Part shown: piece by piece, positions 31,125 through 37,880 of the stretch | Layout of the letters: each line of letters opens with the position of its first letter | Numbering within the stretch: position 1 is the first letter of the stretch | The notes under the pieces: generated by a model | What the model was told of the DNA's origin: nothing | What the model saw: the letters and a program-made list of their open reading frames with translations, nothing else | Databases searched by the model: none | From: Gemmatimonadota bacterium | Lineage (GTDB): Bacteria; Gemmatimonadota; Gemmatimonadetes; Gemmatimonadales; GWC2-71-9 | Assembly (NCBI GenBank): GCA_003220985.1 | Contig: QHTY01000153.1 | Span: 5,439 to 44,196 of the forward strand | Direction of reading: 5' to 3' | DNA length: 38,758 bases | Made by a program: the position numbers and the translations under genes

Positions 31125-32355
31125 AAGGCACTAACGCCGGAGGGATAAGGACCGAGCCGTCGGGCTGCTGGTGCGTCTCGAGCAATGCGGCGATGGTCCG
31201 TGGCAGCGCCAGGCCCGACGCGTTCAGGGTGTGGACGAACTCCGGCTTCTCGCCGGGGCGTGGGCGACAGCGGATGTTGGCGCGGCGCGCTTGAAAATCG
31301 GTGAACGTGCTCGAGCTCGACACTTCGAGCCATTGGCCGACGCCGGGCGCCCACGCCTCGAGATCGTACGTCTTGGCCGCCGCGAACCCGAAGTCGTTGG
31401 CCGGCAACACGGCCACGCGATAGGGGAGCTCCAGACGCCGCAGCACCGCTTCGGCATGCTCGGTGAGCTTTTCGTGCTCCGCCGGCGAATCGCTCGCGCG
31501 ACAGAAGCGCACCAGCTCCACTTTGTCGAATTGATGGACGCGCAGGAGCCCGCGCGTGTCTTTCCCCGCGGCGCCCGCTTCGCGCCGGAAGCACGGCGTG
31601 TAGGCGACATAGCCCAGCGGCAACGTCGTGCCGTCGAGGATCTCGTCGCGGTGCAGATTCGTCACGGGAACTTCCGCGGTCGGCACGAGAAACAGATCGT
31701 CGGTCGTGCGGTAGACGTCGTCTTCGAACTTCGGCAGCTGCCCCGTCCCGATCATGATTTCACGTCGCACCAGAAACGGCGGCTCCACCTCCATGTAGCC
31801 GTGCTCGCGCGTGTGCAGATCGAGCATGAAGTTGATGAGCGCGCGCGCCAGGCGGGCTCCCATTCCCTTCAGCACCGGAAATCCCGAGCCCGCGAGCTTC
31901 GCACCGCTCGGCAAGTCGAGCATGCGAAGCTGCTCCCCGATCTCCCAGTGCGGCTTGCCGCCTTTCGGCGCAGGCGTGCCCCAGCTGCGCAGCGTCGTCT
32001 GTTCGTCCGGGACCTCCGGCAGCGGCGAATTCGGCACGAACAACGCTTTCGCTTCGAGCGTCGTCTCGATCTGCCGCAGCTCGGACTCGAGGTTCGTGAT
32101 GCGGTCGCCGAGTTTCTTGCGTTCGGCGACGATCGACGCCGGCAAGCCGCCTTGCGACTTGGCGGCGATGGCATCGGACTTCGCCGCGTCATTGCGTTCA
32201 GCCTTGAACGTATCGAGCTGCGCGGTCAGCGTGCGCCGCTTCATATCGAGCGCCTCGATCTCGTCGAGCAGGCGCGTCAAGGACGCGTCACCACGGCGGG
32301 CGAGCGCCGCTCGCACCTGACCTGGCGAGGCGCGGAGCAACTTCAGGTCGATCAC
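31099..32355 (-). CDS. serS: Serine-tRNA ligase
   Basis: A 418-residue class II aminoacyl-tRNA synthetase that charges tRNA-Ser and, in the first step of selenocysteine synthesis, tRNA-Sec. The N-terminal coiled-coil arm (residues 1-110, LLDEIEALDMKRRTLTAQL onward) binds the long variable arm. Motif 2 (LGYVAYTPCFRREAGAAGKDTRGLLRVHQFDKVEL) and motif 3 (LNASGLALPRTIAALLETHQQPDGSV) are intact. The start is GTG 32355, three bases after the lipoprotein stop. Its stop codon lies inside the kinase gene. Confidence 0.97.
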   Translation of the reverse strand: MIDLKLLRASPGQVRAALARRGDASLTRLLDEIEALDMKRRTLTAQLDTFKAERNDAAKSDAIAAKSQGGLPASIVAERKKLGDRITNLESELRQIETTLEAKALFVPNSPLPEVPDEQTTLRSWGTPAPKGGKPHWEIGEQLRMLDLPSGAKLAGSGFPVLKGMGARLARALINFMLDLHTREHGYMEVEPPFLVRREIMIGTGQLPKFEDDVYRTTDDLFLVPTAEVPVTNLHRDEILDGTTLPLGYVAYTPCFRREAGAAGKDTRGLLRVHQFDKVELVRFCRASDSPAEHEKLTEHAEAVLRRLELPYRVAVLPANDFGFAAAKTYDLEAWAPGVGQWLEVSSSSTFTDFQARRANIRCRPRPGEKPEFVHTLNASGLALPRTIAALLETHQQPDGSVLIPPALVPYVGTDRLA

Positions 32356-32358
32356 GGG

Positions 32359-32918
32359 TTAATGCTTCGGCAGGCCTGCTTCGAGCCCGCGATAGCCGCA
32401 ATTGATATCAGTGAGAATTTTGAAGTCGACGCGCCGCCCATTGGGTGCCGCGGTGGTATCGATGTTCAGCACTTGCAACTTGGCGTAATAAACGGCGGTG
32501 AGGCCGGTGAGCGTCGGGCATGTGAGCGGGCCGGAATGCGCGATCACCACGCTGCTGTCACCGATCACCACGGCGCTGTCGCGCTGATAGTTCGTGGTGG
32601 GCGCGATGTGAATCGAATCGAACGCGAGGCTGCTGAGTTGGACACCGGACTGCTGACCGAGCTTCAGCGCGCCGGTCGGAAGCAGGACCGGACGCCCGGC
32701 GGTGTCGATGTCGAACGCGAAGTCGAACGACAGGACCTGCTCGGTGCGCACCGCACTCCGCGCGCCGATCGAATAACCCGACGGTTGGGTGACCGGCGTA
32801 CCGCTCAAGGCGTAGAGCGAGACCAGACTATCGAGGCCGTCAGCCCGGTGGTGTCGCCGCACGCGATGGCGGCGACAACGGCCGCCACGGCGATCGGGAG
32901 CGGCGTGAGATTGCGCAT
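32359..32918 (-). CDS. Putative lipoprotein, interrupted by an apparent frameshift
   Basis: An N-terminal part starting at ATG 32918 reads MRNLTPLPIAVAAVVAAIACGDTTGLTA, a lipoprotein-type signal with Cys at residue 20, but then stops out of frame after STP. One base away, the remaining 150 or so residues continue as DSLVSLYALSGTPVTQPSGY and run to NCGYRGLEAGLPKH at 32359. Both parts look real and meet at about 32830-32842, where adding one base would join them. The mature part is beta-rich with no known motif. Either the gene is a fresh pseudogene or the read has an error. A good promoter lies upstream. Confidence 0.65.
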
Positions 32919-32929
32919 GGGGTGTGGAG

Positions 32930-32959
32930 AACTTACAGGGCAGCGTCGGAGTGGGTCAA
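32930..32959 (-). promoter_or_regulatory. Promoter of the lipoprotein-serS-kinase transcript
   Basis: On the minus strand TTGACC (32959-32954), an 18-base spacer and TAAGTT (32935-32930), ending 11 bases before the ATG at 32918. The -35 matches five of six consensus bases. It overlaps the 14-base palindrome at 32951-32964. Confidence 0.5.
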
Positions 32960-32964
32960 CCCAC
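32951..32964. promoter_or_regulatory. Operator-like palindrome between divergent promoters
   Basis: GTGGGT and ACCCAC form a perfect 6+6 inverted repeat with a two-base centre. It covers the -35 box of the minus-strand promoter and lies just upstream of the -35 of the plus-strand promoter. A protein bound here could control both operons. No regulator is identifiable. Confidence 0.4.
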
Positions 32965-32973
32965 GATGGCTGC

Positions 32974-33002
32974 TTGACTTCGACATGGTCCAGTCCTAGG
33001 TT
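32974..33002 (+). promoter_or_regulatory. Promoter of the roadblock-receiver operon
   Basis: TTGACT (32974-32979), a 17-base spacer and TAGGTT (32997-33002). The -10 box ends ten bases before the ATG at 33013, so the transcript would have almost no leader, and no Shine-Dalgarno sequence is present. The -35 matches five of six consensus bases. Confidence 0.5.
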
Positions 33003-33012
33003 GGCAACCCCT

Positions 33013-33366
33013 ATGGCGACGATCCGCGACGTGGTCGAGGCGTTCAGCCGCTCGAACGGCGTGGATGCCGTTGTGGTCGTGGGCCGCGATGGACTCCCGA
33101 TCGATTCGCGCGTCGCCAATGGCGTGGACGCCGAGAGCGTCGCCGCGCTCCTGCCCACCGCCATCACGCACATGGCGCAGCTCGGGGATGCGGGTGGACG
33201 AGGCGACTTCACTACCGCCGTCCTCGAGTTCGGCAAGGGACTCGCGATCGTCGCAGTCCTTAACGCCGATGCGCTCCTCATCGTGCTGGTGCAGCCGGCA
33301 ACGAACGTAGGCGCCCTGCTGTTCGATCTTCGCCGACACCGCCCCGCCATCGCTGGCCTGTTGTAG
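33013..33366 (+). CDS. Roadblock/LC7 domain protein
   Basis: A 117-residue single-domain protein. The fold is seen in IRDVVEAFSRSNGVDAVVVVGRDGLPIDSRV, followed by a helix with ESVAALLPTAITHMAQLG and the strand pair AVLEFGKGLAIVAVLNADALLIVLVQ. The family includes MglB-type GTPase-activating partners and dimeric scaffolds. No small GTPase (MglA) is adjacent, so its partner is unknown. It starts at ATG 33013 after a near-leaderless promoter and is the first gene of a five-gene operon. It ends 14 bases before the receiver gene. Confidence 0.85.
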   Translation: MATIRDVVEAFSRSNGVDAVVVVGRDGLPIDSRVANGVDAESVAALLPTAITHMAQLGDAGGRGDFTTAVLEFGKGLAIVAVLNADALLIVLVQPATNVGALLFDLRRHRPAIAGLL

Positions 33367-33380
33367 GCGGACGGCGGCCG

Positions 33381-33791
33381 GTGGCTTCCCCTTCCAGCTC
33401 CACGCGGCACCTCCTGGTCGTCGATGACGAGCCCCACATCGGGCTCGTCCTCCGCCCATTTCTCGAGCAGCTCGGCTATCGCGTGAGCATCGCGAAGACG
33501 CTCGACGAAGCGCGCAGTGCGCTGCGCGCGACGCCGCCGACCGATGGCCTGCTGCTCGATCTGCATCTCCCCGACGGCTCCGGGCTCGACTTCCTGCGCG
33601 ACCTGCGCAGCCAGGGCGGGACCGCCCGGCTGCCTGTGCTCGTCCTGACCGCGGAAGGCGAGGACCGCATTCTGCGCGAAGCACGCCGGCTCGGAGCGGC
33701 CCTGGTGACCAAGCCCTTCAGCCCCACGAAGTTGAGCCAGCGCATCGCCATGATGTTCGGCGATACGCCGCCTCCCGGGGAGACGCCGTGA
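33381..33791 (+). CDS. Stand-alone response regulator receiver domain
   Basis: A 136-residue CheY-like protein. Acidic pocket D15-D16 in LLVVDDEPHIG, phosphoacceptor D60 in LLLDLHLPDGSG, T90 in LVLTAEGE and K111 in VTKPFSP are all present. There is no output domain, so it must act through partners: plausibly the roadblock protein, the Ser/Thr kinase or the nucleotidyltransferases it is cotranscribed with. The orphan histidine kinase encoded nearby could be its donor. It starts at GTG 33381; the stop overlaps the next start as GTGA. Confidence 0.92.
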   Translation: MASPSSSTRHLLVVDDEPHIGLVLRPFLEQLGYRVSIAKTLDEARSALRATPPTDGLLLDLHLPDGSGLDFLRDLRSQGGTARLPVLVLTAEGEDRILREARRLGAALVTKPFSPTKLSQRIAMMFGDTPPPGETP

Positions 33792-34798
33792 GCACGTGGG
33801 CCGCGATCCTCGCCGGCGGTGCGGGCACGCGATTCTGGCCGCTCTCGACGCCGGAGCGGCCCAAACAGCTGTTGCCTCTGACCGGCGATCGGCCGTTGCT
33901 CGCGCAGACCGTGTCGCGCCTGCGGGGGCTCGTGCCGCCGGAGCGCATCCTGATCCTCACCGGTCCGTCGTTGGTGGAGCGCGTGGCCGCCACCGTGCCC
34001 GAAGTCCCCCAAGCGAACATCTTCGCCGAACCCCGTGCCGCGTCGACGGCGCCGGCGCTGGCGTGGGCGGCGCACTGGATCGCCAAACACGACCCGGGCG
34101 GCCAGCTGCTGTCGCTGCACGCCGACTGGGCCGTCGGCGACGACCGCGCGTTCCGCGCAGCCGCAACGCACGCGTTGGGGGTCGCGGCCGAGCAGGATGT
34201 GCTCGTGACGGTCGGCATCAAACCGACGCGAAACGAGACCGGCTACGGGTACATCGTGCCGGGCAAACCGTCGGGCAGCGCGCGCAAGGTGAAACGATTC
34301 ATTGAAAAACCGAGTCCCACGCGGGCCGCACTGCTCCGCCGGCGCGGCGCGCTCTGGAACAGCGGACTGTTCGCCTGGAGCGCGGCGCGCTTTCTCGGTG
34401 AAGCCGGCGCATACGCCAAGGAGCTCGCGGCCGGATGGACCGCGCTCACGAATGGCGATGCGCCGCGCTTCTTCGCCGCGGTGACGCCGGTCGCCGTGGA
34501 TGTCGCCGTGCTGGAGCGGACGTCGCGCCTGGCCGTGGTGACAGGGGCATTTGCCTGGGACGATATCGGCTCCTGGGACGCGCTGCTGCGGATTCGCCGC
34601 CGCGACGCCCGCGGCAACGTCACGGTCGGTCATGTGACGCTCGGTGACGACGTGAAGAACTCGGTGATCTGGGCGGAAAACGAGGCGATCGCGGTCGGGG
34701 GCATCGAGGACATGGTGGTCGTCCACGCCAATGGGCACACCCTGGTCATGCCGACGGGTCGTCCCGAAAAACTGAAAACGTTGGTACAGAGCCTGTGA
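33788..34798 (+). CDS. manC: Mannose-1-phosphate guanylyltransferase
   Basis: A 336-residue nucleotidyltransferase making GDP-mannose from mannose-1-phosphate and GTP. Signatures: AAILAGGAGTRFWPLS with PERPKQLLPL, NETGYGYIVPG, FIEKPS, LWNSGLFAW and AFAWDDIGSWDALL. It lacks the C-terminal isomerase domain of bifunctional ManC/AlgA. GDP-mannose feeds glycan, O-antigen or exopolysaccharide synthesis. It starts at GTG 33788 in a GTGA overlap with the receiver, and ends in the same way with the next gene. Confidence 0.92.
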   Translation: MSTWAAILAGGAGTRFWPLSTPERPKQLLPLTGDRPLLAQTVSRLRGLVPPERILILTGPSLVERVAATVPEVPQANIFAEPRAASTAPALAWAAHWIAKHDPGGQLLSLHADWAVGDDRAFRAAATHALGVAAEQDVLVTVGIKPTRNETGYGYIVPGKPSGSARKVKRFIEKPSPTRAALLRRRGALWNSGLFAWSAARFLGEAGAYAKELAAGWTALTNGDAPRFFAAVTPVAVDVAVLERTSRLAVVTGAFAWDDIGSWDALLRIRRRDARGNVTVGHVTLGDDVKNSVIWAENEAIAVGGIEDMVVVHANGHTLVMPTGRPEKLKTLVQSL

Positions 34799-35964
34799 CG
34801 CACGCGCTGTATCTGCTCGATCCCGATCCCAGTCCGGCGTGGATGCCGTTCGCCGGGATTCGACCGCTGTGCGAGCTCCGGGCCGGCGCGCATTTGGTGC
34901 GGGAGCGCTGGGAGATGTTCGTCGGCACCGAGGCGTCGGCCATTTTTGCGCTTCCCCACCTAGCCGGGTTTCCCGAACCCGGCGTGCCCCCCGTCGAGGC
35001 GCGGCAGCCGGTGACCGGGCCCGCCGTCATCGGATCCTCCACCTTTGCGCCGCGCGGGCTCGCGGGACCATTCCCCGATGCGCCCGCCCGGCTGACGCAT
35101 GAAGGCATCACCGTGGGGTGGTCAGTGCCGGCGGGAACGACATGGAGCGGCCCGGTCGCGAACGCGCACGCGATGCAGGTGGAAGGCGTCGTGCTCCGTG
35201 GCGTGCACGATCTAGTCAGCGCACTGGAGCAGCTGCTCCGGGACGATCTGGTCAGGTTACTCGGCGACTCCGACGCGGTGCCCAGAGGCTCGGTCGTGCT
35301 CGGCGACCCGACGTGGATCACGGTGCGCGAAGCGGCGATCGAGCCGGGCGTCGTGTTCGACACGCGCAACGGGCCCGTCGTGCTGGAAAGCGGCGTCGAG
35401 GTTCGGGCCGGGACGCGGCTCGAGGGTCCGTTGTGGGTCGGCGCGAATACACGGCTCATGGGGGGCGCGATCCGGCACTCGGCGATCGGCCCGTGGTGCG
35501 TCGTGCACGGCGAGGTGGCCACGACCGCGTTCCTCGGTTATGCCAACAAGAGTCATCACGGCTTCCTGGGGCATTCGGTGCTGGGCAGATGGGTGAATTT
35601 CGGCGCCGGCACGACGACCTCGAATCTGAAGAGCACCTACGGCTCGGTCCGGCTGCAGGTGGCGGGGACGAAGCTGGAAACGGGGCACCAGTTCCTGGGT
35701 AGCCTATTCGGCGATCACGCCAAGACCGCCATCGGGATGTTGTTCGATGCCGGATCGGTCATCGGTGCGGGCGCCAGCGTGTTCGATGGCATCCGCGCGC
35801 CGAAATACGTGGCGCCCTTCGCCTGGGGAGGCGCTTCGTCCGAGCGTATGACGTCGCAGGGTTTTCTGGCTACGGTCGAGCGCGTACTCCCCCGGCGCCA
35901 CGTTGACGTGACCGACGCGATGCGAGCCTACCTGCAGCGCGCCTACGACTGGCTGATCACGTGA
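34795..35964 (+). CDS. GlmU-like sugar nucleotidyltransferase with left-handed beta-helix
   Basis: A 389-residue protein of the sugar nucleotidyltransferase group typified by Pfam NTP_transf_4. The N-terminal half has PFAGIRPLCELRAGAHLVRERWEMF. The C-terminal half is a left-handed beta-helix of hexapeptide repeats with IGPWCVVHGEV, GYANKSHHGFLGHSVLGRW and GTTTSNLKSTYGSVR, close to the GlmU acetyltransferase core. A normal GlmU uridylyltransferase motif (LAAGxGTRM) is absent. It may activate or acylate a sugar phosphate; the substrate is unknown. It starts at GTG 34795 with a GTGA overlap on both sides. Confidence 0.82.
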   Translation: MTHALYLLDPDPSPAWMPFAGIRPLCELRAGAHLVRERWEMFVGTEASAIFALPHLAGFPEPGVPPVEARQPVTGPAVIGSSTFAPRGLAGPFPDAPARLTHEGITVGWSVPAGTTWSGPVANAHAMQVEGVVLRGVHDLVSALEQLLRDDLVRLLGDSDAVPRGSVVLGDPTWITVREAAIEPGVVFDTRNGPVVLESGVEVRAGTRLEGPLWVGANTRLMGGAIRHSAIGPWCVVHGEVATTAFLGYANKSHHGFLGHSVLGRWVNFGAGTTTSNLKSTYGSVRLQVAGTKLETGHQFLGSLFGDHAKTAIGMLFDAGSVIGAGASVFDGIRAPKYVAPFAWGGASSERMTSQGFLATVERVLPRRHVDVTDAMRAYLQRAYDWLIT

Positions 35965-37871
35965 CCGACGCCCAGCAGCGGTATCGCCGCCTCGGCAAGT
36001 ACGAGCTGCACCAGCTCCTCGGGGAAGGGGCAATGGGCATCGTCTGGAAAGCCTACGACACGGTGTTGCGGCGCTACGTCGCGCTGAAGTTGTTGAGCTC
36101 GAGCTTCCGCAAGACGAAAGACATGCAGGAGCGATTCCTGCGCGAGGCGCGCGCCGCGGGCGCGATCCAGCACGCCAACATCGTCACCGTCTACGACCTC
36201 GGCGAGTCCGAAGGCCAGCTGTACATCGCCATGGAGCTGGTGGAAGGGCGCGATCTCTCGGATATGATCGCGCTGCGCGATCCGCTGGCGCTCGAGCGCA
36301 AGCTCGACATCACCATCGAAGTGCTCGCCGGACTCCACTTTGCCCACCAGCGCGGCGTGATTCATCGCGACGTGAAACCGTCGAACGTGCGCGTCATGCC
36401 CGACGGGCGCATCAAGATCATGGATTTCGGAATCGCGCGGCTGCAAAAGGCCGACACGACCGGATCCGGCGCGATCGTCGGCACGCCGACCTACATGGCG
36501 CCCGAGCAGATCACGAACGGCGCGATCACCGCGGCGACCGACGTCTTTTCGGTCGGCTGCCTGCTGTACGAGCTCCTCTCCTACCAGCGCCCGTTCGAAG
36601 CGGAGTCGGTGCACGGCGTCCTGTATCAGGTCCTGACGACGGAGCCGCGCCCGTTGCGCACGGTGGCGCCCTCCATTCCTGCCGCGCTCGAGCGCGTCGT
36701 CGCGAAGGCGATGAACAAGGTGCCGCACGAGCGCTATGAGTCCGCCGGCCAGATGATGTCGATGCTGCAGCAGATCCGCGCGGCGCTGTCGGGGGCGGAC
36801 GAAGAGGCAACCCAACCGCTCGGCCGGTGGACGCCGCTCCCGCGGCCCATGCTGAAGCTGATCACCCATGCGTCGATGAGGGCGCGGCTGGCAGTGTTGG
36901 GGGCCCTGGCGGCGGTCGTCATGCTCCTCCTGTACGCACCAGGACAGCCCATAGAGGAACGCGGCCCTGCCGTGGCAGCCATTCCGCCGGCGCCGACGCA
37001 CCCCGTTGGCGGGGGAGCCTCGGGACCGGATGGAGCGGGCGGAGCGGGGGGAGCGGGAGGGCTCGCCGCGCCGCCGCCGCCTACACGCAATGCCGCGCCC
37101 GTGTCGCTGGCGGTGAGCTCGCGGCGCGACTCCGCCCTGGCCGCGCGCGATCGCGCGAACGCGGCCGGCGCGCAAAAGAACAGCGTGCCCTCATTGCTGC
37201 TGGCGCAGACGATGCTCCAAGCATCCGACCAGGCGCTCCAGCGCGGCGACCAGTCCCTGGCGCTCCGGGGGTATGTCGAGGCCGCCCAACGCTACGCGCA
37301 GGCTCGCGAGGAGGCGCGCGCGATGGAGCGCGAGGCGCAGCACATGATCCAGCGCGTCACGCCCGTGGTGCAGGCGCTGCCCGCCGGCCGGACCGCCGCC
37401 AATGCCGGCGTCTTTCTGGCGCGCGCCGAGTCGCTGCTGCACGAGCAGGATTTCACGCTTGCCAAGCTCGCCGCGCAAAGCGCCGAACAGTACGGCATCG
37501 ACGCGGGGATCGCGCCCCCGAGCGCCCAGCCGGCCGATGCCCGTGGTGCGATCGACGTGTTGCTGGACGATCTCGGCCGGGCCCTGGCCAGCCAGCGGAT
37601 CGCGAATCTGCGGGTGCTGTATCCCGGCCTGACGGAGGAGGAGCGGCGCAGCTGGGAGGCGTTCTTCCGCGAGTGGAATCAGATCACCGCGAAGTTCACG
37701 ATGGAGGATTTCAAGACACAGGGCGCGAGCGCCACCGGCAACGTGCGGGCACTGTTTCAATACGTGCCGGCGAAGGGCGGCGCGCCCCGGATAGATCGGC
37801 GCCGCTTCGCGATGCGCTTTGAGAAGAAAGACGTCGGGTGGCGGTTGGCTGCGGTTACGGAATTGAAATAA
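35961..37871 (+). CDS. Membrane Ser/Thr protein kinase with extracytoplasmic NTF2-like end
   Basis: A 636-residue Hanks-type kinase. Kinase motifs: GEGAMGIVWKA (residues 21-31), K43, HRDVKPSN (from 135), DFG (155-157) and YMAPEQ. The activation loop has TTGSGAIVGTPT. One membrane helix lies at about 309-326. Outside the membrane are a Gly/Pro-rich linker, a helical, possibly TPR-like coiled region and a C-terminal segment (WEAFFREWNQITAKFTMEDF onward) like NTF2-type or nuclear-transport folds. No PASTA domains. It starts at GTG 35961 overlapping the gene before. Autophosphorylation and partners are inferred from the family. Confidence 0.93.
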   Translation: MTDAQQRYRRLGKYELHQLLGEGAMGIVWKAYDTVLRRYVALKLLSSSFRKTKDMQERFLREARAAGAIQHANIVTVYDLGESEGQLYIAMELVEGRDLSDMIALRDPLALERKLDITIEVLAGLHFAHQRGVIHRDVKPSNVRVMPDGRIKIMDFGIARLQKADTTGSGAIVGTPTYMAPEQITNGAITAATDVFSVGCLLYELLSYQRPFEAESVHGVLYQVLTTEPRPLRTVAPSIPAALERVVAKAMNKVPHERYESAGQMMSMLQQIRAALSGADEEATQPLGRWTPLPRPMLKLITHASMRARLAVLGALAAVVMLLLYAPGQPIEERGPAVAAIPPAPTHPVGGGASGPDGAGGAGGAGGLAAPPPPTRNAAPVSLAVSSRRDSALAARDRANAAGAQKNSVPSLLLAQTMLQASDQALQRGDQSLALRGYVEAAQRYAQAREEARAMEREAQHMIQRVTPVVQALPAGRTAANAGVFLARAESLLHEQDFTLAKLAAQSAEQYGIDAGIAPPSAQPADARGAIDVLLDDLGRALASQRIANLRVLYPGLTEEERRSWEAFFREWNQITAKFTMEDFKTQGASATGNVRALFQYVPAKGGAPRIDRRRFAMRFEKKDVGWRLAAVTELK

Positions 37872-37880
37872 CGACGCTGC

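Noticed and set aside
33013..33791. An MglA/MglB-type polarity module
   Set aside because: A roadblock protein and a receiver are present, but no small Ras-like GTPase is encoded in the window, so a polarity role is not supported.
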